From Nomia melanderi (lineage: Eukaryota > Arthropoda > Insecta > Hymenoptera > Halictidae), in assembly GCF_051020985.1 (NCBI RefSeq), contig NC_135001.1, positions 21,321,896 through 21,385,895 on the forward strand: a stretch of DNA of 64,000 nt. Direction: 5' to 3'. Shown here one piece after another: positions 54,471 to 63,535 of this stretch. Positions within the stretch are counted from its first letter, which is position 1. Each line of letters begins with the position of its first letter. Made by a program: the position numbers and the translations under genes. Under the pieces are notes generated by a model. The model searched no databases, was not told the DNA's origin, and saw only the letters and a list, made by a program, of their open reading frames with translations.

Positions 54471-54636
54471 TTAACATTAGAACTATCAGACGAGTGAAAA
54501 TGACCCATTCCAGATTTCTTTTTTGCAATAATGAAAAAGACAACAGACGTTTTTCTGATAAATTATTAACGAAACTGTTTTAGCAATACACAAACTAAAT
54601 CATAAATCAATTCAAGTTTCAATAGATGCATATTTA
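54471..54636 (+). mobile_element. Family I fragment (I3)
   Basis: TTAACATTAGAACTATCAG, then AGTGAAAATGACCCATTCCA and TTTTTTGCAATAATGAAAAA, match the start of I1/I2. The dyad is decayed. The copy fades by about 54636. Confidence 0.65.
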
Positions 54637-54639
54637 ACA

Positions 54640-54802
54640 TTAAATCCTGAGTAATCTTTCGATACGTGAAATGGGGAAATAAAGTACGATTGTTCCCCTT
54701 ATCTTATGAATAAGTTAAGTTAGTTTTCAAAAATGTCATCTATATCTCTAAAAAATAAATTGAATATTTCTACTGCCAAATTTTTCGAGTGCAAAGGGTT
54801 AA
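54640..54802 (+). repeat. Family A right half (A13)
   Basis: ATGTCATCTATATCTCTAAA and ATATTTCTACTGCCAAATTT lead to TTCGAGTGCAAAGGGTTAA. The dyad end is missing. Confidence 0.65.
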
Positions 54803-55479
54803 CTATATCACAACTTCTCGAGGAGGAAAAACGAAACGAAAAAGGATCTGCCAAGAGATGAAGATCAATGTTTTCTGTCGATCGATATTGGGAACTAGAA
54901 ACGGTAAACTTGGCCGATACCCGTTCGCCCACGACGCACCGTGCCCACCGTCCAGCTACTCTCGTGACCAAATTGAGCACAGTGTCCCCCTCGCGGCGCT
55001 ATTCCACCGCGAAATTTACATTTCACGTTTCTTACAGCCGAATTTATTTTTCTCTCGTTACGCCTTCTCTCCTCGGTTTCCTTCTCCGTCCGCCGCCACC
55101 TCCGTCCGTCTCGTTTCATTCTCGGTTTCTTCCCCCAGCCGTATCCCCCCCTTTTACGCCGGAGACTTTAATGGCCGTTATCGGATCGTTAAACTTACAG
55201 TTTACATCGTCGCCGCGCGGTGACCTTGTAACGCAATCCCGTTTCCACTGGAAAGTAAGTACAGTTGAGCCTCGATTATCCGATTTAATTGGGCGGCTAA
55301 TAGTACAGGCGAACGGAGACTCTGGAAGAAATTCCTCAAAGCACTCTCGATACCCGGCTACAACATGAGAATACGAATTATCGAGTTTGTAACTAACCGA
55401 GACTCCGAATGGCGTATTAAATGTAGAATTAATTCGCCGCCTGTTCCTCCGGCCATTTACAAATTAATTTCTAATTTGA
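54803..55479. other. GC-rich island
   Basis: CpG- and pyrimidine-rich DNA. Frames of 144 and 166 codons (+) overlap at 54789-55368, Ser/Pro/Arg-rich and not recognised. GGAAAGTAAGTACAG at about 55250 contains a good splice-donor-like motif, but no exon can be argued. Confidence 0.35.
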
Positions 55480-55968
55480 ATGTTTCTTTTTACTTCACCT
55501 TGAGGTTTTCCAGTTTTATTTTCAAGCCGCGACAGGATTGCGAGAAACGACAGGGCATTTGCGAGGAATTCTGTCGCAAATGGGAAGTGAATTTATTCGA
55601 GAATGTACGGAATTCGATTCTACATTGAGTAAATAAGGAAACTGAAATTTTGCGAATCCGAGTTCATAAAGAAGCATAAAATTTGGAGGAGGCACGTAAA
55701 TTTTACGTTTAACGATTTCCAATTTGAAGATTTCTTTTTGGTTTACCTTGAGGTTCTCGAATTTTATCTTCAAGCCACGACAAAGTTACGAGGAACGCAA
55801 TTTTTCGAGGATTTCTGTTGCAAATGGGAAGTGAATTTATTTGAGAATGTATTGAATTCGTTTCTACACTGAATAAATGAGAAAACTGAAATTTTGTGAA
55901 TCTGAGTTCATAAGGTAGCATAGAATTCGGAGAAGGCACCTAAATTTTGCGTTTAACAAATCAAACGA
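55480..55968. repeat. Tandem duplication, 244-bp unit, two copies
   Basis: AAATGGGAAGTGAATTTATT is at 55578 and 55822. Both units also share CCTTGAGGTTYTC, CTGAAATTTTGYGAATC and GAGTTCATAA. Confidence 0.9.
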
Positions 55969-56430
55969 ATCTGAAATCCTATAAATCTCTGAATTTATAA
56001 ATAACTCTACACTAAACAAATACAAATACAAAGAATCCGAAATCCCGTAAATCTCTGAATATATAAATAACAATTGAATTTACTTGAAAAGGCACCGAAT
56101 GTACGTCTACATCCAACGAATAGAAACAATCCAAAATCCCATAAATCTCTGACGTTATAAATAACTCTACGTTGAACAAATATAAATATTGTACAAAGAA
56201 TCCAAAATCCCGTATATCTCTGAATATATAAATAACAATTGAATTTACTTGAAAAAGGCACCGAATGTACGTCTACATCCAACGAATAGAAACAATCCAA
56301 AATCCCACAAATCCCTAACTTTATAAATAACCGTAGAGTTATTATTATTATTATTGAACAAATATAAATACAAAGAATCCGAAATCCCGTAAATCTCTGA
56401 ATATATAAATAACCATTGAGTCCACTGTAA
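55969..56430. repeat. Tandem array, about 80-90 bp half-units
   Basis: AATCCCRTAAATCTCTGA recurs near 56041, 56133, 56204, 56303 and 56383, in alternating contexts (TATAAATAACAATTGAATTT and ATAAATAACTCTAC), giving a longer period of roughly 165-180. The 191-codon minus-strand frame over 56007-56582 is internally repetitive and derives from this. Confidence 0.88.
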
Positions 56431-57225
56431 AAAAATCCCGTCGAATGAATTTCTGCTCCTAATAGATCGCGAGAAGTCATGACTCGGTTAATTAATCGAG
56501 GTCCTGTTGTATTTATTTCCCGCGAAAACGGCCGAGCGGCACGCAGAAAAATACGAGGGAACCTTAACGACCGGTAAATCATGCTCGGCGGGGATTTCGT
56601 ACGGACCGAATCGATGAAATTAATTGCGCGAGTGTTGCTCGACCGAGAGATTTCGCAATCGCGCTTTCGTAATCCACTCGGTGCTCGTTCAACGGGGAGA
56701 AGAATTTTTCTCCCTCTTCGGTTTCCTTTTCTTTTTTTTTTCTTCTTCCTCTTCTTCTTCGTCTTCTTCCATCGACATTATCGCCGTACCGTGCCGTAAT
56801 ACTTCTCAGTCTGCATAAACAATCCTCCTCGGCGAAATAATTGTGCGTCGATCGAGCGAGCGAGCCAATTGCCGGGAATGTTAACGCGAAAACTCATCGT
56901 TGCTGATCGAGTTCCTCTCCCGCGACCGCCCACTGCCGTTCCCGGATTTTCCTCCGCGCGTTGTTGACGATGCAACGATGTGGAAACTTCGTTGTTAACA
57001 CTATTACATAAAGCTTGATATTAGACGAACGGGAAAGGAAAATAGCATGTCTGCTTGAAATTATACGCTAGGAGGCTGAGATATCGAAGGAGAATTCATA
57101 CCGTTTTTTTATCGTTACCATTATTATTGTTAACGAGATTCCTTCTCTTTGTAGAGGTAAGTAGGTCAAATAGATTATTTGTTAAGTATCTGGAAATTGT
57201 AAGGTGAATTGCAATAGTAAGGTAA
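56431..57225. other. GC-rich segment with polypyrimidine tract
   Basis: CpG-rich at 56470-56960. A TTC/TCT tract occupies about 56726-56771. No gene recognised. Confidence 0.38.
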
Positions 57226-57379
57226 AACGTGATTAAACGTCGTAACGTGGAATGAAATTAATCCCGAGGGTCTCTCGAGTATCGATTAGCTAAAAGAACA
57301 TTCGAATTCCGAAAAATCTAATCGATCGAACCAATTTGAAGGTTAGCGAATCCTCGGAAAACCGGAAGTTGATACTTTG
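57226..57379 (+). repeat. Dispersed duplication, copy 1
   Basis: The 154 bp starting AACGTGATTAAACGTCGTAA match 62938-63095 in the same orientation, with 12 substitutions and one 4-bp gap by my count (about 92%). It includes GAGGGTCTCTCGAGTA and CTCGGAAAACCGGAAGT. It has no TTAA ends and no similarity to the other families. Confidence 0.9.
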
Positions 57380-58295
57380 ATATCAATGGTAAGGTAAATC
57401 ACAATGTGGATTGGATTATTCATTGAGTATCTAATAAACATCAGGCTTCTCTGCTTTTTTATAATATTCTCATTAAAGAAAATTCAAATTTCTTTCATAA
57501 TATTTGGAGAAGCACAACTTTTCTGAAAAATTGTTCAGTAAATTCCAATAATATACCAGCAACCTGAAACAAAGCGAGAAATATAAGTAAATCTGCTAAA
57601 CGCATTTTCAGTTTCCTTAGAAAAATAAATGTTAATCAATTCCACTGGTCGACGGTTCCAGCGTTAATAATTTCCAGCAGCCTCGACATATGATAACATC
57701 CTCTTAGCATAATTAGAAGAGAACTCGTCGCGATTTCCGGTTGTCCGCGCGGATTCGCGGTGGGCGAGTGATCGCCCACATTATCCGTCGCCCGTCACGA
57801 TAATCGACGCTCGTACCTGTCGAACATCAAGCCTCGCTTTCACCCATTGTGGTATCGCGCGATTAGACGCATAAATTGCCGTTACGTACGGCGTATCGGT
57901 GCCTCCGATGGAATCGGGGATACATAAATATTATATCGCGAACCATAATCCACGATACTAATAGATTAAAGAAGACCCAACAGCTACGAATGGTCTGCAG
58001 CGATAGACCAACATTTTAACCGTTAAATTTACACATTCTAGAACCTAGAATCGCGTGGGAAGAACCAAATCGAATAAAAATGGAAATCGCTCGTAACATA
58101 AGACACAAAATGTCAGGATTATACAAGTTAGAACAGATTTTCAAGCAACTTCTCCGAAATCAAACACATCGACTCCACTTGCCAAATTCCTTTTCCGCTG
58201 AAACTGAGTTCCTTTATCCCGTAGCAACATTCCATTTAAGGGTAAATGGTGTATCGGTGTGATCGAGCTTTTCTATGTGGAACAGCAAGTTGCGA
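57380..58295. other. Unique sequence
   Basis: AT-rich except for a CpG-rich part at 57720-57900. CGACGGTTCCAGCGTTAATA near 57649 may be a decayed B or N end. No gene recognised. Confidence 0.35.
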
Positions 58296-58460
58296 TTTCA
58301 AAGTTCAATGCAATTTTGCTTTTAAAGGACTTGGTCAGTTTCAAGAGTCTATAATCGCAATTGGTTAATATTATAATTATATATTGTATTATTTGCGATT
58401 AGGTCTTATCTTATCAGTTATCTTCGCCTGTACTGTTTCAAAGTTCAATGCAATTTTGCT
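58296..58460. repeat. 25-bp exact direct repeat flanking 115 bp
   Basis: The same 25 bases (TTTCAAAGTTCAATGCAATT followed by TTGCT) occur at 58296-58320 and 58436-58460. The enclosed DNA is AT-rich and not recognised. Confidence 0.9.
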
Positions 58461-58467
58461 GCTTTCA

Positions 58468-58640
58468 ACCCCTTGCTGTATTATTTACTTTCGTTACTAA
58501 GCTCGTGAAAAATGTTTCTATCAGCAGTTCAGAAAAAACGCGACGAAATTGTCCACTGTACTTTATGTACAAATTTTCTTTCATAATATATTGATAATAA
58601 CAAAATAGCTTTTTGCTTTGATCCATGCGCATTGAACAAT
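58468..58640 (-). mobile_element. Family E element, left part only (E6)
   Basis: CAACCCCTTGCTGTATTATT, TACTTTCGTTACTAAGCTCG and AAAATAGCTTTTTGCTTTGA are the inverse of the E1/E3 right side. The end beyond about 58640 is missing. Confidence 0.6.
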
Positions 58641-59679
58641 ATTCATGTTTACTAAACTAATCCCGAAATCTTCGTCACTCGACATTGTACGACAAGAGAT
58701 TAACACTGGAACAACTGAAATAACTTCCTCTAGAACGATTGCAAATACAAACGATTCCCAAGAAGTTAAATTGTTCGTTACCTGCAAACTATACTTAAAT
58801 GCATATAACTCAATCGAAATCTCAATAAACGCCCCCTTACATAACTCTCGCAAATCGTGAGTGATTAGCCAGTATACCCGGTAGTTCCATCAAGTATTTC
58901 TACTTTTCATTTCGAGGAGCTAATCGCCTCGTCGAACGAGTAGCTCGCGCAGCAGACGCGAAGCAGAAACGCGTTCGCGTCGAGTACGCTCTCGAAAATT
59001 GCGGGTTACCAGTCCAGCGTAGTTACGCGATCGGTTAATCGGGGACCACTTTCACCGAGGTTCACGGCCCGTTGCGAAAATTAGTAAAGCCCGGCACCCG
59101 GCCGGCGGGGAGGTTAATTAGCGGCCTGTACGATAGTCGCCACGCCGCGCCGCGCGGCGAACCTTTTCACGGTCTCATTCGCGTGCGGCGTTCGCGGTTG
59201 CATGCCCGGTGCAATTACGGATCGCGCGTATATCGGCACGGTGCTGACTGCCGTGAGTCACCGCGGTGACGTAGCCGTTGATACGTCGTTGCCCGTGGTT
59301 GTGCACGTTGCACGATCGGCGGACGAGGAGCGAGAGACAGAGGGAGAGAGAGAGGAGGAGAAAAGGAGCAACACGGAGGGAAACTTGCAGGGTGCATGAC
59401 GCGACTAGCGTCTGTTTACCGCGGTGACGTAGGTCGGTAATCCACCTCGCTAGAATGCGTCGCTTTCGTTACATAATGGCCACGTGGGACACTGGCCGAG
59501 GCTTCTGCAGCCTCCGGCTGCGTTTCCGGGCTCTCCGCGCGGTTTCGCAATCCTTCGAACGTCTTCGATCGCTGTGACCCTTCGCGATCATGTTGCTCTG
59601 TTGGGATTGGAGAGTCGGAGTTGATTTAGATATTTGAAGTTGTTTCTTTGTGGGTGGTTTATAGTAAATATATGAATAT
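58641..59679. other. Unique sequence with strong GC-rich island
   Basis: A B-like start TTAACACTGGAACAACTG lies at 58700 and a B-like end CCGGTAGTTCCATC near 58880. The island at 58900-59590 is CpG-rich with a GA tract (59330-59365) and no recognised gene. GTCACCGCGGTGAC at about 59257 is a perfect 14-bp palindrome. Confidence 0.4.
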
Positions 59680-59925
59680 ATAGTGTTATTATAGTATAGG
59701 TAATGGAAAGGTGGATCTTGAGTAATCGAGAGCTAGGAATAAATATATTTAACCCTTTGCACTCGAGAGGTGACTCTCAGTCACCACTTGATTTTAAACA
59801 GTAGAACTATAGAATGTGATATTTAATGTTCAACTTTGTATAATCCCTCGATAGGTGAAACATTGGAATAAAACAGCTTTGTTCCTCGACGTACCGGTGA
59901 TTTCTCTTCAAATGAACAACTGGCG
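59680..59925 (+). mobile_element. Family A element with shared flank, right end missing (A14)
   Basis: The element starts TTAACCCTTTGCACTCGAG (59749) with the intact dyad GGTGACT-CTC-AGTCACC (59769-59785). The preceding 69 bp match the inverse of 38621-38695. The copy ends near 59925, before the right terminus. Confidence 0.85.
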
Positions 59926-60439
59926 AAGTGGCGTTATATATTCTACCTTGTTTTGCTCAATGTCGTTCAGCAACAGCAGATTAAACTAATTAATCACTTT
60001 CCCAAGTAATTCCCTTGAGTTTATTTTTTTCCTTACATAATTAGTTTTGTAACAACAAGTGATGTTTCTATGTAATAGATGTAATAAAAAAAGGAACTAA
60101 TAAAGAGATACATAGAAATCTTTGCGGACACACCATATGGCGACTATCGATGTCACAGATAACTCGTTTCGCTCCATTTTGTAGCACTTTCTTTAACGCG
60201 GACATGTTTCCGGTGTACTCGTATAAATACCTATGTTTATTAAATAAACGTTTAGCATTATTTTCAAGAAGCTTGAATATATTATTCCTCAAAGATGTTT
60301 TCATAAGAAAAAATCTAAAATACAAAACTTCTTGTAAAGTAATATATCTTGATCACTTCCATCGAACAAACTAGTACGGTTCTAATTTCATGGAAGCTTT
60401 TTTTTCGTTGAGATTTTTTGTAAACACTGAAATAGTTCT
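59926..60439. other. AT-rich unique sequence
   Basis: Opposed frames of 74-85 codons at 60068-60374 are not recognised. No repeats seen. Confidence 0.4.
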
Positions 60440-60600
60440 GTTTAATAGTTGCTTCTAAGGCAACATTGTAGTTCCCAAGGCAATCCTGTGATTCCCAGGA
60501 CAATCGTGTTTTTCCCAAGGCAATACCGTACTTTCCAAACTGACACTGTACTGCCAAGGTAATACTGCAGTGTCCAATACCAATAGTTACCAAAGCAATA
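60440..60600. repeat. Degenerate minisatellite, about 25-28 bp
   Basis: Repeats of CCCAAGGCAATNCTGT with spacers of about ten bases occur about six times, each diverged. It adjoins the AAT microsatellite. Confidence 0.7.
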
Positions 60601-60605
60601 TTCAA

Positions 60606-60610
60606 TAATG

Positions 60611-60676
<66 letters not shown>
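60606..60676. repeat. AAT microsatellite
   Basis: About 22 nearly uninterrupted copies of AAT. Homopolymeric Leu or Ile open frames on the minus strand come from it. Confidence 0.98.
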
Positions 60677-60732
60677 TCCAAAATAAAGACATTCCCTCTT
60701 AATATATATAACTCCCATACACCCCTCCTACA

Positions 60733-60974
60733 TTAACCCCTTGACCTATAATAACGAGTTAGACTTGAAGATTTTCAACATGATTCAACAAATGTATTAC
60801 TCAGTTCATTCGAAATCAAAGTGAATATTATCCTTCTATAATCAACTACTATGCTTAAAAGTAAATATAGTCGTAATATGTGCTTAGAATTTTTCTCTTT
60901 TCCCAATCAATCATCAGCGACAAAGCAATCGTATCGACCGGATTTGAGAAACATATCATAGGCCAACGGGTTAA
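60733..60974 (+). mobile_element. Family E element, full length (E4)
   Basis: TTAACCCCTTGACCTATAAT and ATCATAGGCCAACGGGTTAA form an imperfect 20-bp inverted repeat. A decayed dyad, ACGAGTTAGACTTG, lies near the left end. It is 242 bp and serves as the reference for E2 and the fragment at 15145. Confidence 0.85.
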
Positions 60975-61667
60975 CTCAATAACTTCCGAAAGCATAAAAG
61001 TTATCGCGATATTTGCGGAATCGTGACGCGAGTACCTCAGCGTCCGGTTCGAGCGACGTAATAATTACGCAATGAATTCGCGCGTAGAACCGTCGAGATA
61101 AGTGGACGGTTTCGCCGATCAGCGAACGATGAGAACGAACTCATTTCAATGAGTTTTCAATCAGCATCCCCGTTTATTCGTTACGTTCCAGCGTTTCCCG
61201 CAGCATCGCTCGTTCACCGCTATCGCGCGGCAGGAACGTTGCGAAACGGCTCGCGGAGAAACGAGGTCGTGCAATTTTCGATTACGACTACCCTGAAATC
61301 TCCTGCGTGGCCGATAGCGATAGCGAATCGGCGGTGTCCCGATAAGGGACGACGCTGCGCCCGCAACAGGGACAGATAACGCGCGGAATTTTTACCGTTA
61401 AAGGACATCGCGACGCTACATTCCGGCCTCTATTTTTCCGCCGGTCGTATTCGAACGGAATCTTATCGCGTCCCAGCGATATCGCGGTATCGATGTCGTT
61501 GTAATTCTATCAGCCTACGTCACGAGATTACGTTCGACGGCGTAAGGTTATTTCTACGGACACGGTCCCAACTTTACCGACCCCTGGGGCTATCGCGCCG
61601 ATCGTGACGGCCGATCTTAAGTTTCTTATTTTATTTAATCGCCTACGTTGCTCGTTCGTTCCACGGT
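60975..61667. other. GC-rich island
   Basis: CpG-rich unique DNA with frames of 62-76 codons, none recognised. Confidence 0.38.
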
Positions 61668-62070
61668 TTAACACCAGGAAGACTGAGCCTCGAGAACATG
61701 TGACTTCTCCGAGCTTGTGATCATTTATTTCCATCACTTTCCTTGGGAAAGCGGCGAAATGATTCTTGGATGCTCCTGAATTCTTAACTGTGAATGACGA
61801 GTTCAGTTTCGTTGCTCAATGGTTTTTCCTTCGAGAGCGATAAATAGTTTTTGTTTCATCAAACTGTAATATGTGTAATAAAGCTTGAGACTATGTGACT
61901 TGTCCGAGCATGTGATCATTTATTTTCATCACTTTCCTTGGGAAAGCGGTGAAATGATTCTTGAATGCTCCTGAATTCTTAACTGTGAATGACGAGTTCA
62001 GTTTCGTTGCTCAATGGTTTTTCCTTTAATCGCGATAAATAGTTTTTGTTTCATCAAACTGTAATATCTT
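61668..62070. repeat. Tandem duplication, 195-bp unit, two copies
   Basis: TTAACACCAGGAAGACTGAG precedes the first unit. TGTGATCATTTATTTYCATC and CTTTCCTTGGGAAAGCGG occur in both units, with anchors at 61701 and 61896. The copies are almost identical, so the duplication is young. Confidence 0.93.
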
Positions 62071-62186
62071 TACTAGTATGAACCAATATTCAAGTGTATC
62101 ATTGTACAATCATTACATTAGTTTCGTTCGCCTTGAATTGCGCTTGCGAATGCTCACGTTTGGAAACTGCACGGCTGGAAAGTTGA

Positions 62187-62408
62187 TTGACTCTCAGTCA
62201 CCACTTGATTTAATATAACAAAACTATGAAGTTGAATATTTAGTACTTTAAATTGAACTTTGTATTGCTATGTGAAATATTTAAATAGAATAGCTTCGTT
62301 GCTTAATTTACGCGTGAATCATCGTTAGATTAGCTTCAAACAATGTCGTCTAGATCTCGTCGGAAAATGTTGCATATTTCCAGAAAACTTTTGAGTGCAA
62401 AGGGTTAA
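62187..62408 (+). mobile_element. Family A element inserted in the foldback (A15)
   Basis: TGACTCTCAGTCACCACTTG (from 62188) and the right end TTTGAGTGCAAAGGGTTAA are family A. The left 18-20 bp, including TTAA and CTTTGCACTC, are missing together with about 18 bp of the host arm. Confidence 0.8.
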
Positions 62409-62442
62409 TAATTCGTTCAAAATGATTTATTTTAGGTGTCCT

Positions 62443-62485
62443 GTCCGATGTTTTGACTCCGGAAGAACCCGAATCGATATTCGAG
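62443..62485 (+). repeat. 43-bp motif, copy 1 (foldback loop)
   Basis: Begins GTCCGATGTTTTGACTCCGG and ends CGATATTCGAG. It recurs at 62686-62728 with four substitutions. Copy 1 fills most of the hairpin loop. Confidence 0.9.
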
Positions 62486-62685
62486 CGTGCAAGATACCTA
62501 AAATAAATCATTTCAAACGAATTATCAACAATTATCTAAGTATTCAACTTTCCAACCGTGCATTTTCCAAACGTGAGCATTTGATTATTTATTAAATTCA
62601 ATTTAAACTGTTCGCCATGTGCTCGATTCGAAAAAATAAATGTTCAAAGCGTTGCACAGTTATTGTACTATGTGAGATCGCATTC

Positions 62686-62728
62686 GTCCGATGTTTCGAC
62701 TCCGGAAGAAGCCGGATTGATATTCGAG
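62686..62728 (+). repeat. 43-bp motif, copy 2
   Basis: Begins GTCCGATGTTTCGACTCCGG and ends TGATATTCGAG. The arms around copy 1 are not present here. In the open frame crossing it, all four differences from copy 1 would change an amino acid, which argues against a conserved peptide. Confidence 0.9.
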
Positions 62729-62937
62729 GACTGTAACCAGACACCGTTTAGATATTTTCGAAAAACATACAGTCCCTGTTGGAACGCTGTTTACCCAATT
62801 GGCATACGTGATTCACGCCGCGTATCTGCGCGCGGCTTGGATCGAGCGTGCTCGCAGGTACGAATCACTCGCGTGATCGTAACGAGGCGACCGGCAGTCT
62901 GGTATTAATCTTATGATATCGAGTAATCAGCGGTGCA
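62729..62937. other. Unique GC-moderate sequence
   Basis: No gene or repeat recognised. Confidence 0.4.
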
Positions 62938-63095
62938 AACGTGATTAAACGTCGTAACGTGGATCGAAATTGATCCCGAGGGTCTCTCGAGTAACGATTA
63001 CCTAAAGGAACATTCGAGTTCCGAAAAATAGATCTAATCGATCGAATCGATTTGAAGGTGAGCGAATTCTCGGAAAACCGGAAGTCGATACTTTG
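62938..63095 (+). repeat. Dispersed duplication, copy 2
   Basis: Matches 57226-57379 at about 92% by my count, with a 4-bp insertion (AGAT) in the middle. See copy 1. Confidence 0.9.
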
Positions 63096-63244
63096 GCGTG
63101 AATCGTTGAACTTGTCACGATTAAAACACGATAAAGATCGTTTGCTTTTGAAGGAATTGGGGATAGTCGTTTTAATGGACGCTTCCTAAGAGGCAAGATA
63201 TTTTTCAATTTTTATCTGGGAGTTACAAGACTTTCGAGGGTTTG

Positions 63245-63535
63245 TTAACCTTCTGCACTCGAGAACTTCTACAAGGTATCGATGTATGAAACATAGAAAT
63301 AAAGTAGTTATATTTAGAAATAAAATAGTTATATTTGGAAATAAAATAGTTATGTCTAGAAATAAAATAGTTATGTCTAGAAATAAAATAGTTATATCTA
63401 GAAATAAAATAGTAATATTTAGAAATAAAATAGTATTAACTAATAGCACCATATTACTTGCAAATAATATTATCAATTTCTGACCAGTAAATAATGAACG
63501 TTTACAATTAAAAATATTGCGGAGTAAAGAGTTAA
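63245..63535 (+). mobile_element. Decayed family A-like element containing a minisatellite
   Basis: TTAACCTTCTGCACTCGAGA opens it and GCGGAGTAAAGAGTTAA closes it (63535). Between 63290 and 63435 the interior is replaced by about seven copies of a 21-bp unit, GAAATAAAATAGTTATATTT plus A, probably expanded from the A interior AATAAAATAGCTTTG. Confidence 0.65.
63290..63435. repeat. 21-bp minisatellite, about seven copies
   Basis: The unit GAAATAAAATAGTTATATTT plus one base varies at three positions. Because 21 is a multiple of three, it yields heptad-repeat open frames on both strands that are artefacts. Confidence 0.95.

Larger units (their letters stand above)
62150..62580. mobile_element. 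Foldback structure split by a family A element
   Basis: Outer arms 62150-62186 and 62544-62580 are 37-bp inverses with two mismatches (ATGCTCACGTTTGGAAA with TTTCCAAACGTGAGCAT). Inner arms 62408-62437 and 62496-62525 are 30-bp inverses with two mismatches. A15 (62187-62408) separates the outer and inner parts on the left side only, so the arms were once continuous. The loop is 62438-62495. Confidence 0.85.

Noticed and set aside
54789..55368. Frames of 144 and 166 codons with a donor-like GTAAGT at about 55254
   Set aside because: Two overlapping frames of similar quality, low-complexity composition, and no matching acceptor or protein similarity.
56007..56582. 191-codon minus-strand frame with repeated Phe/Tyr/Ile-rich segments
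   Set aside because: It is the translation of a tandem array (55969-56430). The amino-acid repeats follow the DNA period.
62663..62908. Possible peptide containing STPEE
   Set aside because: The 43-bp repeat in it differs from its second copy only by substitutions that change amino acids, so no sign of protein-level constraint.
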